From the NCBI RefSeq assembly GCF_901933205.1, contig NC_044571.1, positions 12,044,420 to 12,108,419 of the forward strand: a DNA stretch of 64,000 bases, read 5' to 3'. The notes beneath the pieces are model-generated. The model worked only from the letters and a program-made list of their open reading frames with translations. It searched no databases and was not told the origin of the DNA. Of the stretch, positions 1 through 11,625 are shown piece by piece. This DNA is from Camarhynchus parvulus. Its lineage: Eukaryota > Chordata > Aves > Passeriformes > Thraupidae. Both the position numbers and the translations under genes were made by a program. The stretch's first letter is position 1, and each line of letters begins with the position of its first letter.

Positions 1-2276
1 TACATTAAAAATATTGGAACCAGTGCACTTCAAAGGCAGAATTAAAAAACAGCAGCACTGAAAATAATTGCTTCAGCTACTGATGCTATAAGCTGCCGCC
101 AGATGGGTCTAGCATTGTCAAAAGAAACATGCAAATTTATTAATTTCAATAAAAGTCTTCAAGAAAGCTTTATCAATATCTTTATCAATATTCAATTTGA
201 TCACATCAGACTATAATCAGTTATTTCCTTTAGGTTTTCTCCAGTTTGATTGAAACAAGTATATGCTGCCTGGCAGAATTTGAGATCACTCCAAGAGAAC
301 CATTACATCCAATTTTCATGACCCATTTCCTCGTTATAATTTATTATTGACATTTTACATCTCTTGCTAAAGTACACAGACAGAAGTAGTGAATCTCAAT
401 ACAACAATATCAAAGATTGGAGGTATGCTCTTGTAAGAAAAAAACCCAACATTCTATTTTCTTCATTTTACCACAAGGTGATTATTAAGAATTATTTAAT
501 TCATATATTGTAAAATATATGGGAAATTGAGGTTTTTGGGTGCTGACTACCCAGAATGTCTACTTTAGGTATCTAATTTGAATGCCCAACAGAAACTTTG
601 TTTCCTGTCTACTCAATAGAGAAAATTTAGCAAGAAGGCAAGCTGGAATGTGAAAATTAAACAGTTAAAATTAGGTGATGACTAAATTGCCCGTGTTTGC
701 AGATGGAGACCTTGAGCACTGAATCCTGCGAGGAGAGCCTTCACCAGAAGGGTTGCAACAGCAGCACCTGCCCTTCCTGTCCTCTGCATCTCTGCTGATG
801 GGACAGGTCCTCTCCCTGAGTAGAAGCCAATGAACAAGGACAAGTTACAGCACAAGAGATGAACTGAAACCAAGATTGTTTCCAGTTTATCCAATGATAT
901 GACATCATGAACTGTGGCGGGCCCTGTAACATGGGTGGGAAAACACAAAGGAATGTTTTGCTACGTAGCCACAGGTAAGACCCCTACAATTTCTAAGACA
1001 GAGAGTCACCACTTTTACAGCAGAGCACACACCCCTGTTTGCTAAAGGACTTTTTGCTGTAAGGACACAGTAATCTCCAGTTTGGCAGTGAAAGAAAATC
1101 ATATCTCCAAACCTTGTAGTCTATACATAGTCACAAACAATATCCTTCATCCTCCCTTTCCCCACACCCCTGAAAAGAGCAGGGCTAGAGAGAAAGAAAT
1201 AAAACCAAGGTGGCATTGCTTTCTGAACACCACTGGCTAAGCATATTTCCCCTCCTTTCAGCAGAACAGAAAAGGAGTTTTCCCACCTCCCTTTCCCACT
1301 TCCAGAGAGTGTAAGTTACTGAAAATCAGCTCTCAACAGCTCTAAAGCTGGAGCAAAGCAAGCTAACCTATGTGAAGAAGTCAGACAACTGAACAAACCC
1401 ATTGGCTGAAATCAACCCCCAGTGCTTCACAGATATTCTGCTCAAAAACATTTCAAAATATACACACAGATACATTACAGCAGATCAGTTTCACCCAGTG
1501 AGAAACAAATTAACATCTGTCTAGAAAATGATGCTGTATTGCATCACTTTGTCTTTCTCTGCAGGTCCCCCTCCAGTTTTCATTCAATTTTAATTCCTGC
1601 TCAATTCTGTTTTTCTGAGGAGTGAACAACTCGGGGAAAGTTCTGAACTGCATGTTTTCTAGCTAGTGAAAAATGTATGTTTTCTAGTAGGTGTTCTTTC
1701 CAAGAAAAAAAAATGTAAAAACAGAGTAATTTTTATAATTAACCCTGCTTTCTCAGATATGGGAATTTCAGAGTCCCTGAATTCAGTAATAATATCTGCT
1801 ATAAGAGATTAGGCAGGCAAGTACTAATTAAACTGCTGGGCAACAGCCACGTTATCACTGCTAAACAAGAAATACCTGAACAGATGTGTCTCAAACAAAG
1901 GAAGGAGATGCCACTTTAAATGATTCTATCGTTCTTCAGTTCACCAGACCTTTCAGATGATAGAGTCTGAAGCTTACAAAGATAACGGCTTTTGTCTTTT
2001 GGTTTTGGAAAAACTAAGAAAAGATTTGAACTTCAAAAAAAACCAAAACAAACAAACCACAAAGCATACTGTAAGTGGTATAAAACCTGCAACACAACAT
2101 ACGTGTGTTTTCTATTAATTTTGTAAGGTTCTGCAAGATAATTCCAATACCTTGCCCCTTTCCCTTGCAGGAAGAGTTTATCTTTCACCCACCTGTAGAT
2201 CAATGTAATATAAAGAGAGACTGATGTTGTTAGCTGCTAATTTTGATTAACAGTAATGGTAGTAGTAAAGGTTAAC
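1..2276. other. Unique-looking AT-rich non-coding DNA
   Basis: No interspersed repeat, RNA gene or convincing exon was recognised here. The open frames at 682-948 (minus), 905-1102 (minus) and 1422-1625 (plus) are under 90 codons and resemble no family. A short A/C-rich tract (A runs interrupted by C) lies at about 2034-2060. An imperfect 12-bp tandem duplication (ctttatcaatat) lies near 168-192. Confidence 0.6.

Positions 2277-2350
<74 letters not shown>
2277..2350. repeat. (AGT)n trinucleotide microsatellite
   Basis: About 24 uninterrupted AGT units run for 74 bp. A degenerate continuation (CGG, AGC, AGT units) follows to about 2361, and isolated AGT/TAG units precede it at 2257-2267. The array is open in several frames, so it produces artificial poly-serine (plus) and poly-threonine (minus) frames, which are not genes. 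The purity and length suggest a mutable, probably polymorphic locus. Confidence 0.97.
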
Positions 2351-2361
2351 CGGTAGCAGTA

Positions 2362-3949
2362 ACAATTTTTTTTTTAGAAGGCAAATTAACTATAGGAAAG
2401 CAAAAGCAAAAAAAAAAGAGTTTGACAGACATAGAAACTACCTCACTGTCTCTCACTAACTATTTTCTGGGGGTTATTTGGTCTAACAGATCCAGAATCT
2501 AAATTCTGATTAAAGTGAGTGAAGTCTTCTTGACAGTTTCCTGTTAGCTATTGTGAAAATCAGAAATGGAATTTCACCACTATGATGAAGTCTTTTAAAG
2601 GCCATTACAATTTCCAGCTGGATATTCACTTTGATAACTAAACCTGTTCAGCACTTTTTTCATCCTTTTCATAAATGTGATGCAGTGCTTGTATTGTTGA
2701 AAAGGAGTATTTCAAACGTGTGCTAACTCACTTCTCAAAGAGTAAAGTTGTTACTTGTATTTTTAAAGAGAGGTCACTGCAGCATCATTAGTTTATAATT
2801 AATCAGTTTGCAATCAAAGGCATAACTGGAAATAAATAAAATCTTTATGAGCATTGATGTTTAGTGTTTTGCACAGAAGACATAGCCATGTCCATACATA
2901 TTTTGGTATAAAATCAATTTTTCCTGTTGGTCTCCTGCTGGCATGCAGTTCAGGGAAAATCAGATTTACTGATGACTAAGAAAACAAAATTTGTAGTAGC
3001 ATTTACAAAGCAACAGCACTCCAACATATGTGATTATTGCAACATTAATCAACAATATTAATAATTAAATATTTTAAAATGCATTATATTAATTGTATGG
3101 CAGAATAAGCAACACAAAAGAGTGATAATACCAAACCAAATTTTCTCTCCTTTGACAGAGAGCTTGAATTTTACAGGTGTGGTGTTTAAAGTGAGCTGAT
3201 GAAAAAACTCAAAACCTCATAACTTCTCCTTATTGCCTACACTTAACACACAATTACTTTTGTCTTCTGAGTGTTCAGAAGTCCCTTAAGTGAGCATTCC
3301 TCACTCTTCAGTTTCAACACCTTTTTGCTTAAAGATAAGTGACCACTTATAGCTTGGGGTACTTACTTGGCTATTAAACAAAAAAATTAACAGTGCAGGT
3401 AAACAAGCTTTTATCTGTATTCTGTTTCACTTTTAAACAGGAATGATTAGCTCAATTTTCATAATTTCAGATGACAAGTTGTCAAAAATATGCTTTTCCC
3501 CTTCCTGATGTATCTTGAAAAAGCACTACCCCTCTCCTGCTAAACTATTCAAAATCTCTTACCGGAATATTTAGTGCTCTTTAAAAAAAAAAAAAAAGAA
3601 AACAGAAAACATGCAGTTGTGCAAGACAAAAAGACAAAGCTGTGCATGATGTACACATATTCGAATTCAAAAGTGTCCAATCTTTGATATTGTTGTATTC
3701 TTTCACACATCAGATTAAGTACTCCAGATATATATGTCAGAATTCTCAAAGAACAGCAAGAGAATATCTATAGAGAAAAGGTCAATTAATGTTTAAAACC
3801 CCCAAGCATTGATTTATAAATCCGGTAAAAAAAAATCAGTGAAACATCTTTTTCTTGAAATAATTTGGATCATGCTTTTTTTCCCCTAAATACTAGAAAG
3901 ACATTTTAGATGAGGCACTCTGCCATGAATGTATTCATGTAGGGAAAAA
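2362..3949. other. AT-rich non-coding DNA with a poly-A run
   Basis: No interspersed repeat or exon was recognised. A 15-base poly-A run at 3583-3597 creates a phenylalanine-rich artefact frame on the minus strand. Confidence 0.6.
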
Positions 3950-4445
3950 AAACCCGAGTCTACTCCCACTGCTTTCCTGTCTGACCATCCAGGTGCCACT
4001 CTCAGCCATTCTGTCATCACCAGACCTGGCACCAAGGACCTTTCCCAGCTACACAGACCACACTCCCAGCTAGACAAGGTTTCCTTACTAGCTCAACCCC
4101 AGTTTTCCCAGATCAGAGTCTCACACACCTCAATCTTTAAAATAATTTAATCATCGTGCAGGAACAAAATGATGGTTCGAGCTGGGTGCCTCTGAGGAGG
4201 GACCTTGACCAGAGGAAACCCTGAGGTTCTAAACCCTCACAGTCTAAATGCTGGAAAGTCTGGGGCTCGGTGGCTCCTGACGTGTCTCTTCGTGTCCCTC
4301 ACCTGGCTGGGCCACAGGTCCTGGGCCATTTATTTGTTAAACAAAGGGTCATCACCCCTTCACAGACCCTTTCCTCCTGATCCTGATCCCCAAAGCTCAG
4401 CCTGCTGCTCTCTCTGCAGCTGCACTCTGAGCTACCTGCCCTGAA
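3950..4445. other. GC-richer block, possible degraded LTR or other repeat
   Basis: This block is clearly richer in G+C than its flanks and has no matching CR1 signature. Read on the minus strand it carries AATAAA near 4330-4340 (plus-strand TTTATT), downstream of a GC-rich stretch, which is a loose resemblance to an avian retroviral LTR. I could not place convincing TG...CA ends or a target-site duplication. It could equally be another ancient repeat or a GC-rich regulatory segment. Small frames at 3929-4150 and 4205-4444 have no recognisable product. Confidence 0.25.
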
Positions 4446-4687
4446 TATATTCATTGACACCACTTCCACTGTACTATGCTGGTAGTTAAATTCAGGAGAC
4501 ATAAAAAATACTTGGTTTTCCCTTTTATTTTCCTTTCCAAATTTCTTTCCATTCACTTGAAAGTGTATTTTTCCTTACTGAGTTCTATTATGAATATTTT
4601 TATTAATGTTTATAGTCTAGCTTTGTCATTTTGGGGGTTTGCTCCAAAGGGCACCTCCAGGGAGAACTTAACCTGACAAGGAAAAAT

Positions 4688-5305
4688 CATAGAATCAATA
4701 AAGATTGGAAAACCCTTCATTATCATGGAGCCCAAACCTTGACCAATCAACTAGACTCTGTAAACCTTGTAAATTAGCTCACAGCAGTAAGTGCCACATC
4801 CAGTTGTTTTTTTAACACCTCCAATGGCAGTGACTCCATTACTTTCCTGGGGAGTCCATTCCACTGCTCAACTACCCTTTCTGTGAAGGAATTCTTCCTC
4901 ATGTCCAGCCTGAACCTCTCCTGGTGCAGCATGAGGACATTTTGTCTTGTCCTGTTCCTGGGGAGAAAAGGCTGATTCCTGTCTTTGCTATAACTTCCTT
5001 TCAGGCAGAGGGCAGTGAGGTCTGCCCTGAGCCTTTCTCCAGATTAAACACCCCCAGCTCCCTCAGCTGCTCCTCATGGGACTGACTCTCCAGACCCTTC
5101 CCCAGCTCTGCTGCCCTTCTCTGCACTCACTCCAGCCCCTCAATGCCTTTCTTGCAGTGAGAGGCCCAAAACTGGACACAGGATTTGAGGTGTGGCCTCA
5201 CCAGTGCTGAGGACAGGGAACAATCCCTGCCCTGGTCCTGCGGCCACACTATTGCTGATCCAGGCCAGGTGCCATTGGCCTCCCTGGCACCCTGGGCACA
5301 CCTGG
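4688..5305 (-). mobile_element. CR1 LINE, 5'-truncated 3' part, minus strand
   Basis: The plus-strand sequence opens with TCATAGAATCAATAAAGATTGG, the reverse complement of a CR1 3' terminus. It then runs through the typical CR1 3' UTR and the end of ORF2: TTCTTCCTCATGTCCAGCCT, CTGCTCCTCATGGGACT, GGCCCAAAACTGGACACAGG and GGTGTGGCCTCACCAGTGC. The homology stops near CCTGGGCACACCTGGA, so the element is 5'-truncated at about 0.6 kb, as is usual for target-primed reverse transcription. It is followed directly by a short AAG-rich purine tract. Many substitutions mean it is old and inactive. Confidence 0.95.
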
Positions 5306-6377
5306 ATCAAGAAGAAGAAGAGAAGGATGCACAGCTATCAGCAAGTGCCACTTTATGCTGACTGTTGTATTCATGGCATATTACAACCTCAATTCTAAAA
5401 TACATACACACAAGTTTATATTAAAGAATTTTATGACTAAAATTAATAAGACCTTCCACATGCTGAGGGTTTTTCAGATGTCAAATGTCAGCAAAACTGA
5501 GACCAAAAAGTCTCTTTTCAACTCCTATTTCTTTTCTGCTTTTTCATCTTCCCTTCAACCATTCCAAGCAGGTAAGAATCTGTGAGGCAGATTTTTATAT
5601 GGCAAAGCACATGAAAGCAGAGACAGGTTTTTGAATTGTATTTGCAGTTTTAATTTGCTAGGCAGAAACTAATCTTCCTCTGTTGTATCCTTGGCTTACA
5701 GAAACCCACAGTGGGATTAGTGTGCCTTCCCAAGTGCCAATGAGAAGTCCCGTTTTCTGAAGCTTTTGTCAGAGCAGGTAGAAATGAGCCAGCATCTTGC
5801 AGCATAGAGGCTCTCAAAATCTTTCAATGCTTTAGACATCAGTAATTATTTAGTCAGGAAGCATACAGAGGAATTAATCCCTACCTGAGAACCATTTGTT
5901 GTTGCGGCAATAAAACCCCCTTATATCAGCATGAGTCGTCCATACTTTCATAATAGAGCTCTTTTTCCTCCCTCTAAGCTTCATGTAATTACATATTCAG
6001 AAAAATTCAGTGCAGCAGACTTCAGATTTACCTATCACATGTCTTACAGACCTCATTAGGGGAAAAAAGGAATTGTGTAAGAAAACCAATTCATGTTATG
6101 CTTTCAAACACATTAAATTTGCAGGTGAAAGTTAGAATTTTGAATCATTTTTCCCTGGCATATAATTCATTGTGTCTATATAAGCATAAGTGTTAAGTAT
6201 ATGTATGACTGAGTGTTATGGATGCTTCTTATCTGGTAACAACAAACATTAAAGATAGCAGATTTTTCTCTTTTCTTCTATTTACTTCCTAATTTCAAAG
6301 AAGGCCTCCTTTCCCCCTTGTTCAAAAAGGAACAAGAAAAACATTTGCCAGAAAAACAAACACATCCATGCATAGAC

Positions 6378-6605
6378 AAAAAAAAAAAAAAGCCAAACCA
6401 GAAATTGTTTAAAAAATCAAACCTTGGTGTGAGACTCAAGAAAAACAAGCAAAAACAAACCACAAAACATAAATAAAACAAAAGAAAAACAATAACAAAA
6501 ATTAATTTCAAACAAAAGAACAAACCCTATGAAAATAACCAACCAATCACTCAACACCCCCCTCCAAAAAAAATCCAAAAAACCCCCATGAAAAACAGCT
6601 CAAGA
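6378..6605 (+). repeat. A-rich, C-interrupted low-complexity tract
   Basis: A run of 14 A is followed by more than 200 bp dominated by A with scattered C (AAACC, CAAAA and AACAAA motifs). Read on the minus strand it gives an artefactual phenylalanine/leucine-rich frame. Similar tracts recur in the window at 2034, 33199, 35268, 58620 and 59551. Confidence 0.8.
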
Positions 6606-9012
6606 TCATTAAATGGAAAACAGCAATTCATACATAACCTTTCACTTTCTTGGTACTGTTTCACACACATATGTTGGGTTAATTACTTTTTCATTCTCTT
6701 ATTATATTTACACCATGACCCATTTTCTACTAGTCATTTTAACCTAAGTCATGAAAAATCTACAGGATTCTTAGAAGTATAAGAAAAAATGGTTGGAAGA
6801 AAAAAATTCATTGAGTTTGAAGTAATTGATTGATCCAGCTTGTCCAAGCTGTTTTTGTCAGATATATTACAGAGGTATCAGTAGCAACACTACAGTTAAT
6901 GCTGTATTGAAATGAGCACTTAAAGCAGGATTAAAATTCTCCCATTTCATCCTTCAGTGATTAAAATTAGACTCCAAATGATGTAGCAACTCTTCAAAAG
7001 ATAAGTACATACCAGGCAAATTACAGATGAACATTTGAAAATAATGCCTTATTAAACATTCTCCCCAAAAGCCTTAGCGTGCTGGCATCACCTTAATATC
7101 AGAAATGTAGAAATGTTTCAGAAATTTACCCTACCCTTGGATATTTTCAAATTCAAAATGCTTTTTAGATAAGCATTTAAACATTGTTATTAGCCTCATT
7201 TCTCTTTTTTCTTGTAAGTCAAACAAGAATATGTGCTGAACATTTCAGCAGTGCCTGGGCCATGTAAGCACTTCCGTGCTTTCTTTGCACTAGTGCCTGC
7301 TCAGCTCCAGAGGTCTGACTATTATTTTTATTATAATCTTTCTTCAGATTGATTATAAAAACAAAAAAATTGTGTGAACCCTGAAAATTTCGTCTTATTT
7401 TGTACTAGAAAACAGAAAATTCGTGCAATTCTTTAACTCAGAAGAAAAAAATAAATTCATAATAAATTACTTTCAATTAAAAGTAAAAGTAGTTTTATAT
7501 TTATATTTTATATTGCTTTCCTCAGGTACCTCTTCCCCTCCCAGGTGAGGGATGTTCTGAGATGGTTACATGTGAGCACAAAAGGGCTGTGATAGCCCAA
7601 GGGGAGCTGCAGGCAGCCAAAAGAAACCAGAGCAATTGCAGTTCACCTCAGCCACCAGGTCATATATTTCCCAGGAAACAGCTATCACAATATCTTGAAA
7701 ATCAGTTCTGACACATTTAAAGAAACAAATGAATGCAGTATTTCATAATAATGTTTAAATCTTTTAGCTTGTTACAGAGTTTTTCAGACGATGGTATTGT
7801 GTTCAAGTAAAGAAGGAAGAAACGCTGGATAAAAGCCAAGTTCTTATATTAACAACATTCACACAAATTAGAGGCATTGAATAGATCTTTGTGAATAACT
7901 TCAGCAAATCTGTGAAGTGCTGGTAAAATAGCTACAAATAACACAAGGTATTTTCTAAAATATTTTTGTGTCTTATGGCAGAAGTGCTTTTTCCCTCAGA
8001 AGGACCTTATTAGTTTTATAGACTTACTGTGAAGCACATTTTAATGTGATTATAGTTTTAATTTATGGACACCAAGATCATTCAAATGACACAAATGTGG
8101 TATTGGATTTGTACTGCCCTTTATGTTGAAGCCCTATGGTGGCTGCCAAAAATATTTTAAAAAATTATATCAAAGTAATATATTCTTGCAGAATGTTATC
8201 TAGTTGAGTTACCAACAGCTCCTTGAATACAAATCCTAAGTTCAGTTATGCTGTACAAACTGTTATTTTAAACACTTTAGTTTCTTATAACAACTTACCA
8301 TGCCTATATTATTTATTGAAACCTCAACTAGTTTTTCTCTGGGTGTTGTGCAAGATTGCATAACAAAATCTTCACAATGGCACCTTACTGTCTAACGTAT
8401 GAATTTTTATCATAGAAAGCAGTATTTTTTCCCAGTATGCATTGCCTTGCATGCAACAATTAAAGTCAATAAAAACTCTGTGACTTTTCCATTGTTCTTT
8501 TGCCATAAAATAGAAATTATTCAGTTTAGACAATCTTCTGAAAATTACAAGTCGAATGCAAAAAAGCCCAACCTAAATTTTTGCAAGACCAGTGTATGCA
8601 GCAGGTTAAAGAGAAAAATGGTGGGAAAGATGGCAGGAAAGAGCCATTGTAGGCTCTGAATCTTGGGTTCTGAATCTCTAAGATCTCCATTTATTTAAAA
8701 GTCATTACTTGTCTGAAGGCTCTGCTGGGCAAGCCCACCAAAAGGAATGAAAAGCTAACTGGTAAATACCCGATGTCAGATGCAGCTTTTTGTTTGCATG
8801 GGAAGTCACAAATTCAGCTTTGCACTTCTCACAGTGGTGTCATTCATGGCTTCCCCCCAAAAAATTTTTCTGAAGCAAAATAACGTAAGCTGAGAGACAG
8901 TTAATTTTATTTACTTTATTTTATTTGCGTTTGATTTGCAACCTGTAGAGGTACTTGGATCATCTCTTTCTCTGAGATAAGTTCTTTGAGTAGAACTTAA
9001 CTGGAAGTCTTG

Positions 9013-9038
9013 CCATGCCATTGTTTCCAATGGCATGG
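9013..9038. repeat. Perfect hairpin, 11-bp stem, 4-nt loop
   Basis: The left arm CCATGCCATTG (9013-9023) and right arm CAATGGCATGG (9028-9038) are exact reverse complements around the loop TTTC. The pairing does not extend outward, so it is too short for a microRNA precursor. No function is assigned. Confidence 0.85.
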
Positions 9039-9377
9039 AAATTTTGAATTTTACACCTTGTTTTAGGTTTGCCAAAGCTTTGCATTACTCCCAGGCACAA
9101 AGTCTAGTGGTAATGAACCTAACATCAAGGCAAATAAGGATTTACTTTACTCAAACAATACTCTAAGGTGTATTTCCTCAGTGTATTTCCTTTAGCTCTT
9201 CCACAACAGGGAAGCCAGACAGTTCTCTGATGAGTCATTCATGAAACTTTCCAGTTTTCCCAGTCTTCCTCCAAACCCATTCAAGTGCCACTGATTTTGA
9301 GTATAGCAAAAAAATTCCACTCTGAAATATAATAAGAAATTAGACACACATAATTACTAAAGCTCTTAGCCACCACC

Positions 9378-9394
9378 AAAAAAAAAAAAAAAAA
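9378..9394 (+). repeat. Poly-A run (17)
   Basis: Seventeen uninterrupted A are preceded by CACCACC. No retrocopy with homology to a known gene was recognised upstream. Confidence 0.9.
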
Positions 9395-10443
9395 GGTTTT
9401 GGTTTATTTTGCTGTTTTCAGGAAATCCTGCTGCCAAAAATCAAATGACACAGCTGGAAATCATAATGCTCCATAGAGATGGCAGGCTTTTTTTTTTTTA
9501 TTTCATTTAGAGAGAAGTAATTGTGGAGGCTGCTCTGCTTTCTAAAAATAGATAACTGCAAAACAAATTAATTTTACATTTGCATTTTATAGGCTCTTCA
9601 CTTTCCCTCAAAATATATGAATTCAAGAGAAGGAACACACTATTAGTCACTTTTTAAAGACACCAAATACACAATTTATATTATCTAAAAGCCTCTATTT
9701 TTACAGCTTCAAGTTTCTTCTTTGAATGTTTTACATGAAAAACATGATAGAATTGTCACCTTATTTTGGAGTTTGTGATATAAACAAGGTCACTGTATAA
9801 TTCAGAGCACAGAAACCTTTTCTGATGGTGAAAAAATTGAATCTTAGTACCACGCTATAAAGTTAATTGGGCCACTGGGAAAAGATATTTCAGGTAAGTA
9901 TCTACAGTAGATATTTCTTTGCCACCCTGTAGAGATATTTTTCTCTGACTCCATCAGTTTACCTGCATTTTCTCTAAGAGAGTAACTTAAATTATGGACA
10001 AATCTTCTCTCTAACCTATTTTATACTAATACCCATACACCATTCAATCTTCAGCAAAATGCTCTTGCTGAAAAATGAAATTCACTGTAAAAGGCTGCTA
10101 ACAAGGAATTTTGCAGGCCTATTTCTTGTTTTCTGGACCTGTTCTTCTCAGCACTGATCACTTGAATTTTGTTTTCACTATTCTGGACAGGAAAACTTCT
10201 ATAGCATGGTGACTTGAAGTGCTTTGCAGTTATTCTAAACAGAAGCACAGAGGTCACAACCAGATTAAGTCCAGAGCAATTGTTCCTCATTATTGCTTTC
10301 AGTACTAATGTATTCCACTTAAGGCAGAACAATTGATTATTGGTCAGGTCTTTTGGTAAAGTTGAAAACCACAGAAGAAATAATTCAAGCTAAGACAGGT
10401 GATGGAATCCTTATAGGGATGATTTATCCATGGATAATGGTAT

Positions 10444-11625
10444 ATGGTATTTCAGTCATTCTATGATGGAATGACTGGAACAGTTGATGAGGAAAGACTG
10501 AGTGATGTCATCTACCCAGACCTGTTCAAGGCCTTTGACATGGTCCCACATGACATCCACATCTCTAAACTGGAGAGAAATGGATTTGAAGGATGGACTA
10601 TTTCGTTCATAAGCAATTGGCTGGATGGGTGCAGCCAGAGAGTTGTGATCAATCTTTCTTTGTCTAGGGAGAGGCCAGAGACCAGGGCTTTTCCTGAGGG
10701 CTCTTCTTGGAATGGATGATCTTTAATATCTTTGTCAACGACACAGAGAGTGAGATCGAGTGCCTCCTCAGCAGGTTTGGCACACCAGAAGGACAGGATG
10801 CCATCCAGAGGCCCCTGAACAAGCTCAATAAGTGGGCCCAGGTCGTCCTCATGAGGTTCAACAAGGCCATGTGCTGCACCGGACTTGGAGCAATCCCAGA
10901 CATGAGTACAGACTGGGAGAACAACTCACTGAGAGCACCCTGTGCAGATGGACTTGGGGTTCAGATGGACAAGGAGCTGGACATGAGTCAACAGTGAACA
11001 ACCAGAGCCAAGAAAGACAATTGTGTCCTGGGCTGCATCCAAAAACACTTGGGCAGCAGATCCAGGGAGGGGATTTGTCCCTCTGCTGTGTTCTAATGAA
11101 ACCCTACTTGGAGCACTGTGTCCAGCTCTGGGGTCCTCATCTTAAGAAGGGCATGGTACTTTTGGAGCAGTTCAGAGGTAGACCACAAAGGTGATCAGAG
11201 GACTGGAGAATCTCTCCTAGGAAGACAGGCTGAGGGAGTTGGGGTTGTTCAGCCTGGAGAAGAGAAGGTTCCAGCTAGATCTCATAAAAACCCTGCAGGT
11301 GGGGCCTCAAAAAGAACTGGAGAGAGATGTTTTACATGGGCATGTGGTGATAGGACAAGTGGCAATGGCTTTAAACTGAAAGAAAAAAGATTTGAGTTAG
11401 ATGTTAGGAGGAAACTCTTTACTCAGGAGATGGTGAGGAACTGGAACAGGCTGCCCAGAGAAGTTAATGCATCACTGCTGAAAGTGTTCAAGGCAGATTG
11501 GTTGGAACCCTGGGCAATTTGGTGGAGTGGAAGATGTCACTGCCCACAGCAGTAGATTGGAACTAGGTGGTGTTTGAAGGCTCCTTTGGTGCCAAACCAT
11601 TTCACGATTCATTCTATCATTCAAT
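10444..11625 (+). mobile_element. CR1 LINE copy with decayed reverse-transcriptase ORF2 and 3' tail
   Basis: This is the longest CR1 copy in the window. It begins inside the reverse-transcriptase domain. The first frame (10444-10719) carries [15 protein letters not shown], then [10 protein letters not shown] and [13 protein letters not shown], which match the palm/thumb region of CR1 ORF2. The frame then shifts: NIFVNDTESEIECLLSRF lies in a second frame from about 10707. A third frame gives [16 protein letters not shown] at about 11100-11160, and the second frame resumes with [18 protein letters not shown] and NWNRLPREV to about 11490. The segment that normally holds the catalytic ADD box is missing by an in-frame 33-base deletion. 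The 3' end is a degenerate tail (CACGATTCATTCTATCATTCAATG). The copy is 5'-truncated, multiply frameshifted and cannot encode an active enzyme. Confidence 0.96.

Larger units (their letters stand above)
5306..10443. other. AT-rich non-coding DNA
   Basis: Apart from the A/C-rich tract, the hairpin and the poly-A run listed separately, I see no interspersed repeat, RNA gene or exon. The region 7525-7680 is somewhat richer in G+C but matches nothing I know. Open frames are all under 95 codons and look like chance. A small direct repeat (GTGTATTTCCT twice) lies at about 9168-9190. Confidence 0.6.

Noticed and set aside
2247..2459. Poly-Ser and poly-Thr open frames on both strands
   Set aside because: They are direct translations of the AGT microsatellite and have no gene context.
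6278..6523. Phe/Leu-rich minus-strand frame resembling membrane segments
   Set aside because: It is the translation of the A/C-rich low-complexity tract; there is no conserved feature.
10664..10924. Minus-strand open frame across the CR1 copy
   Set aside because: It is the antisense shadow of the plus-strand CR1 ORF2 remnant.
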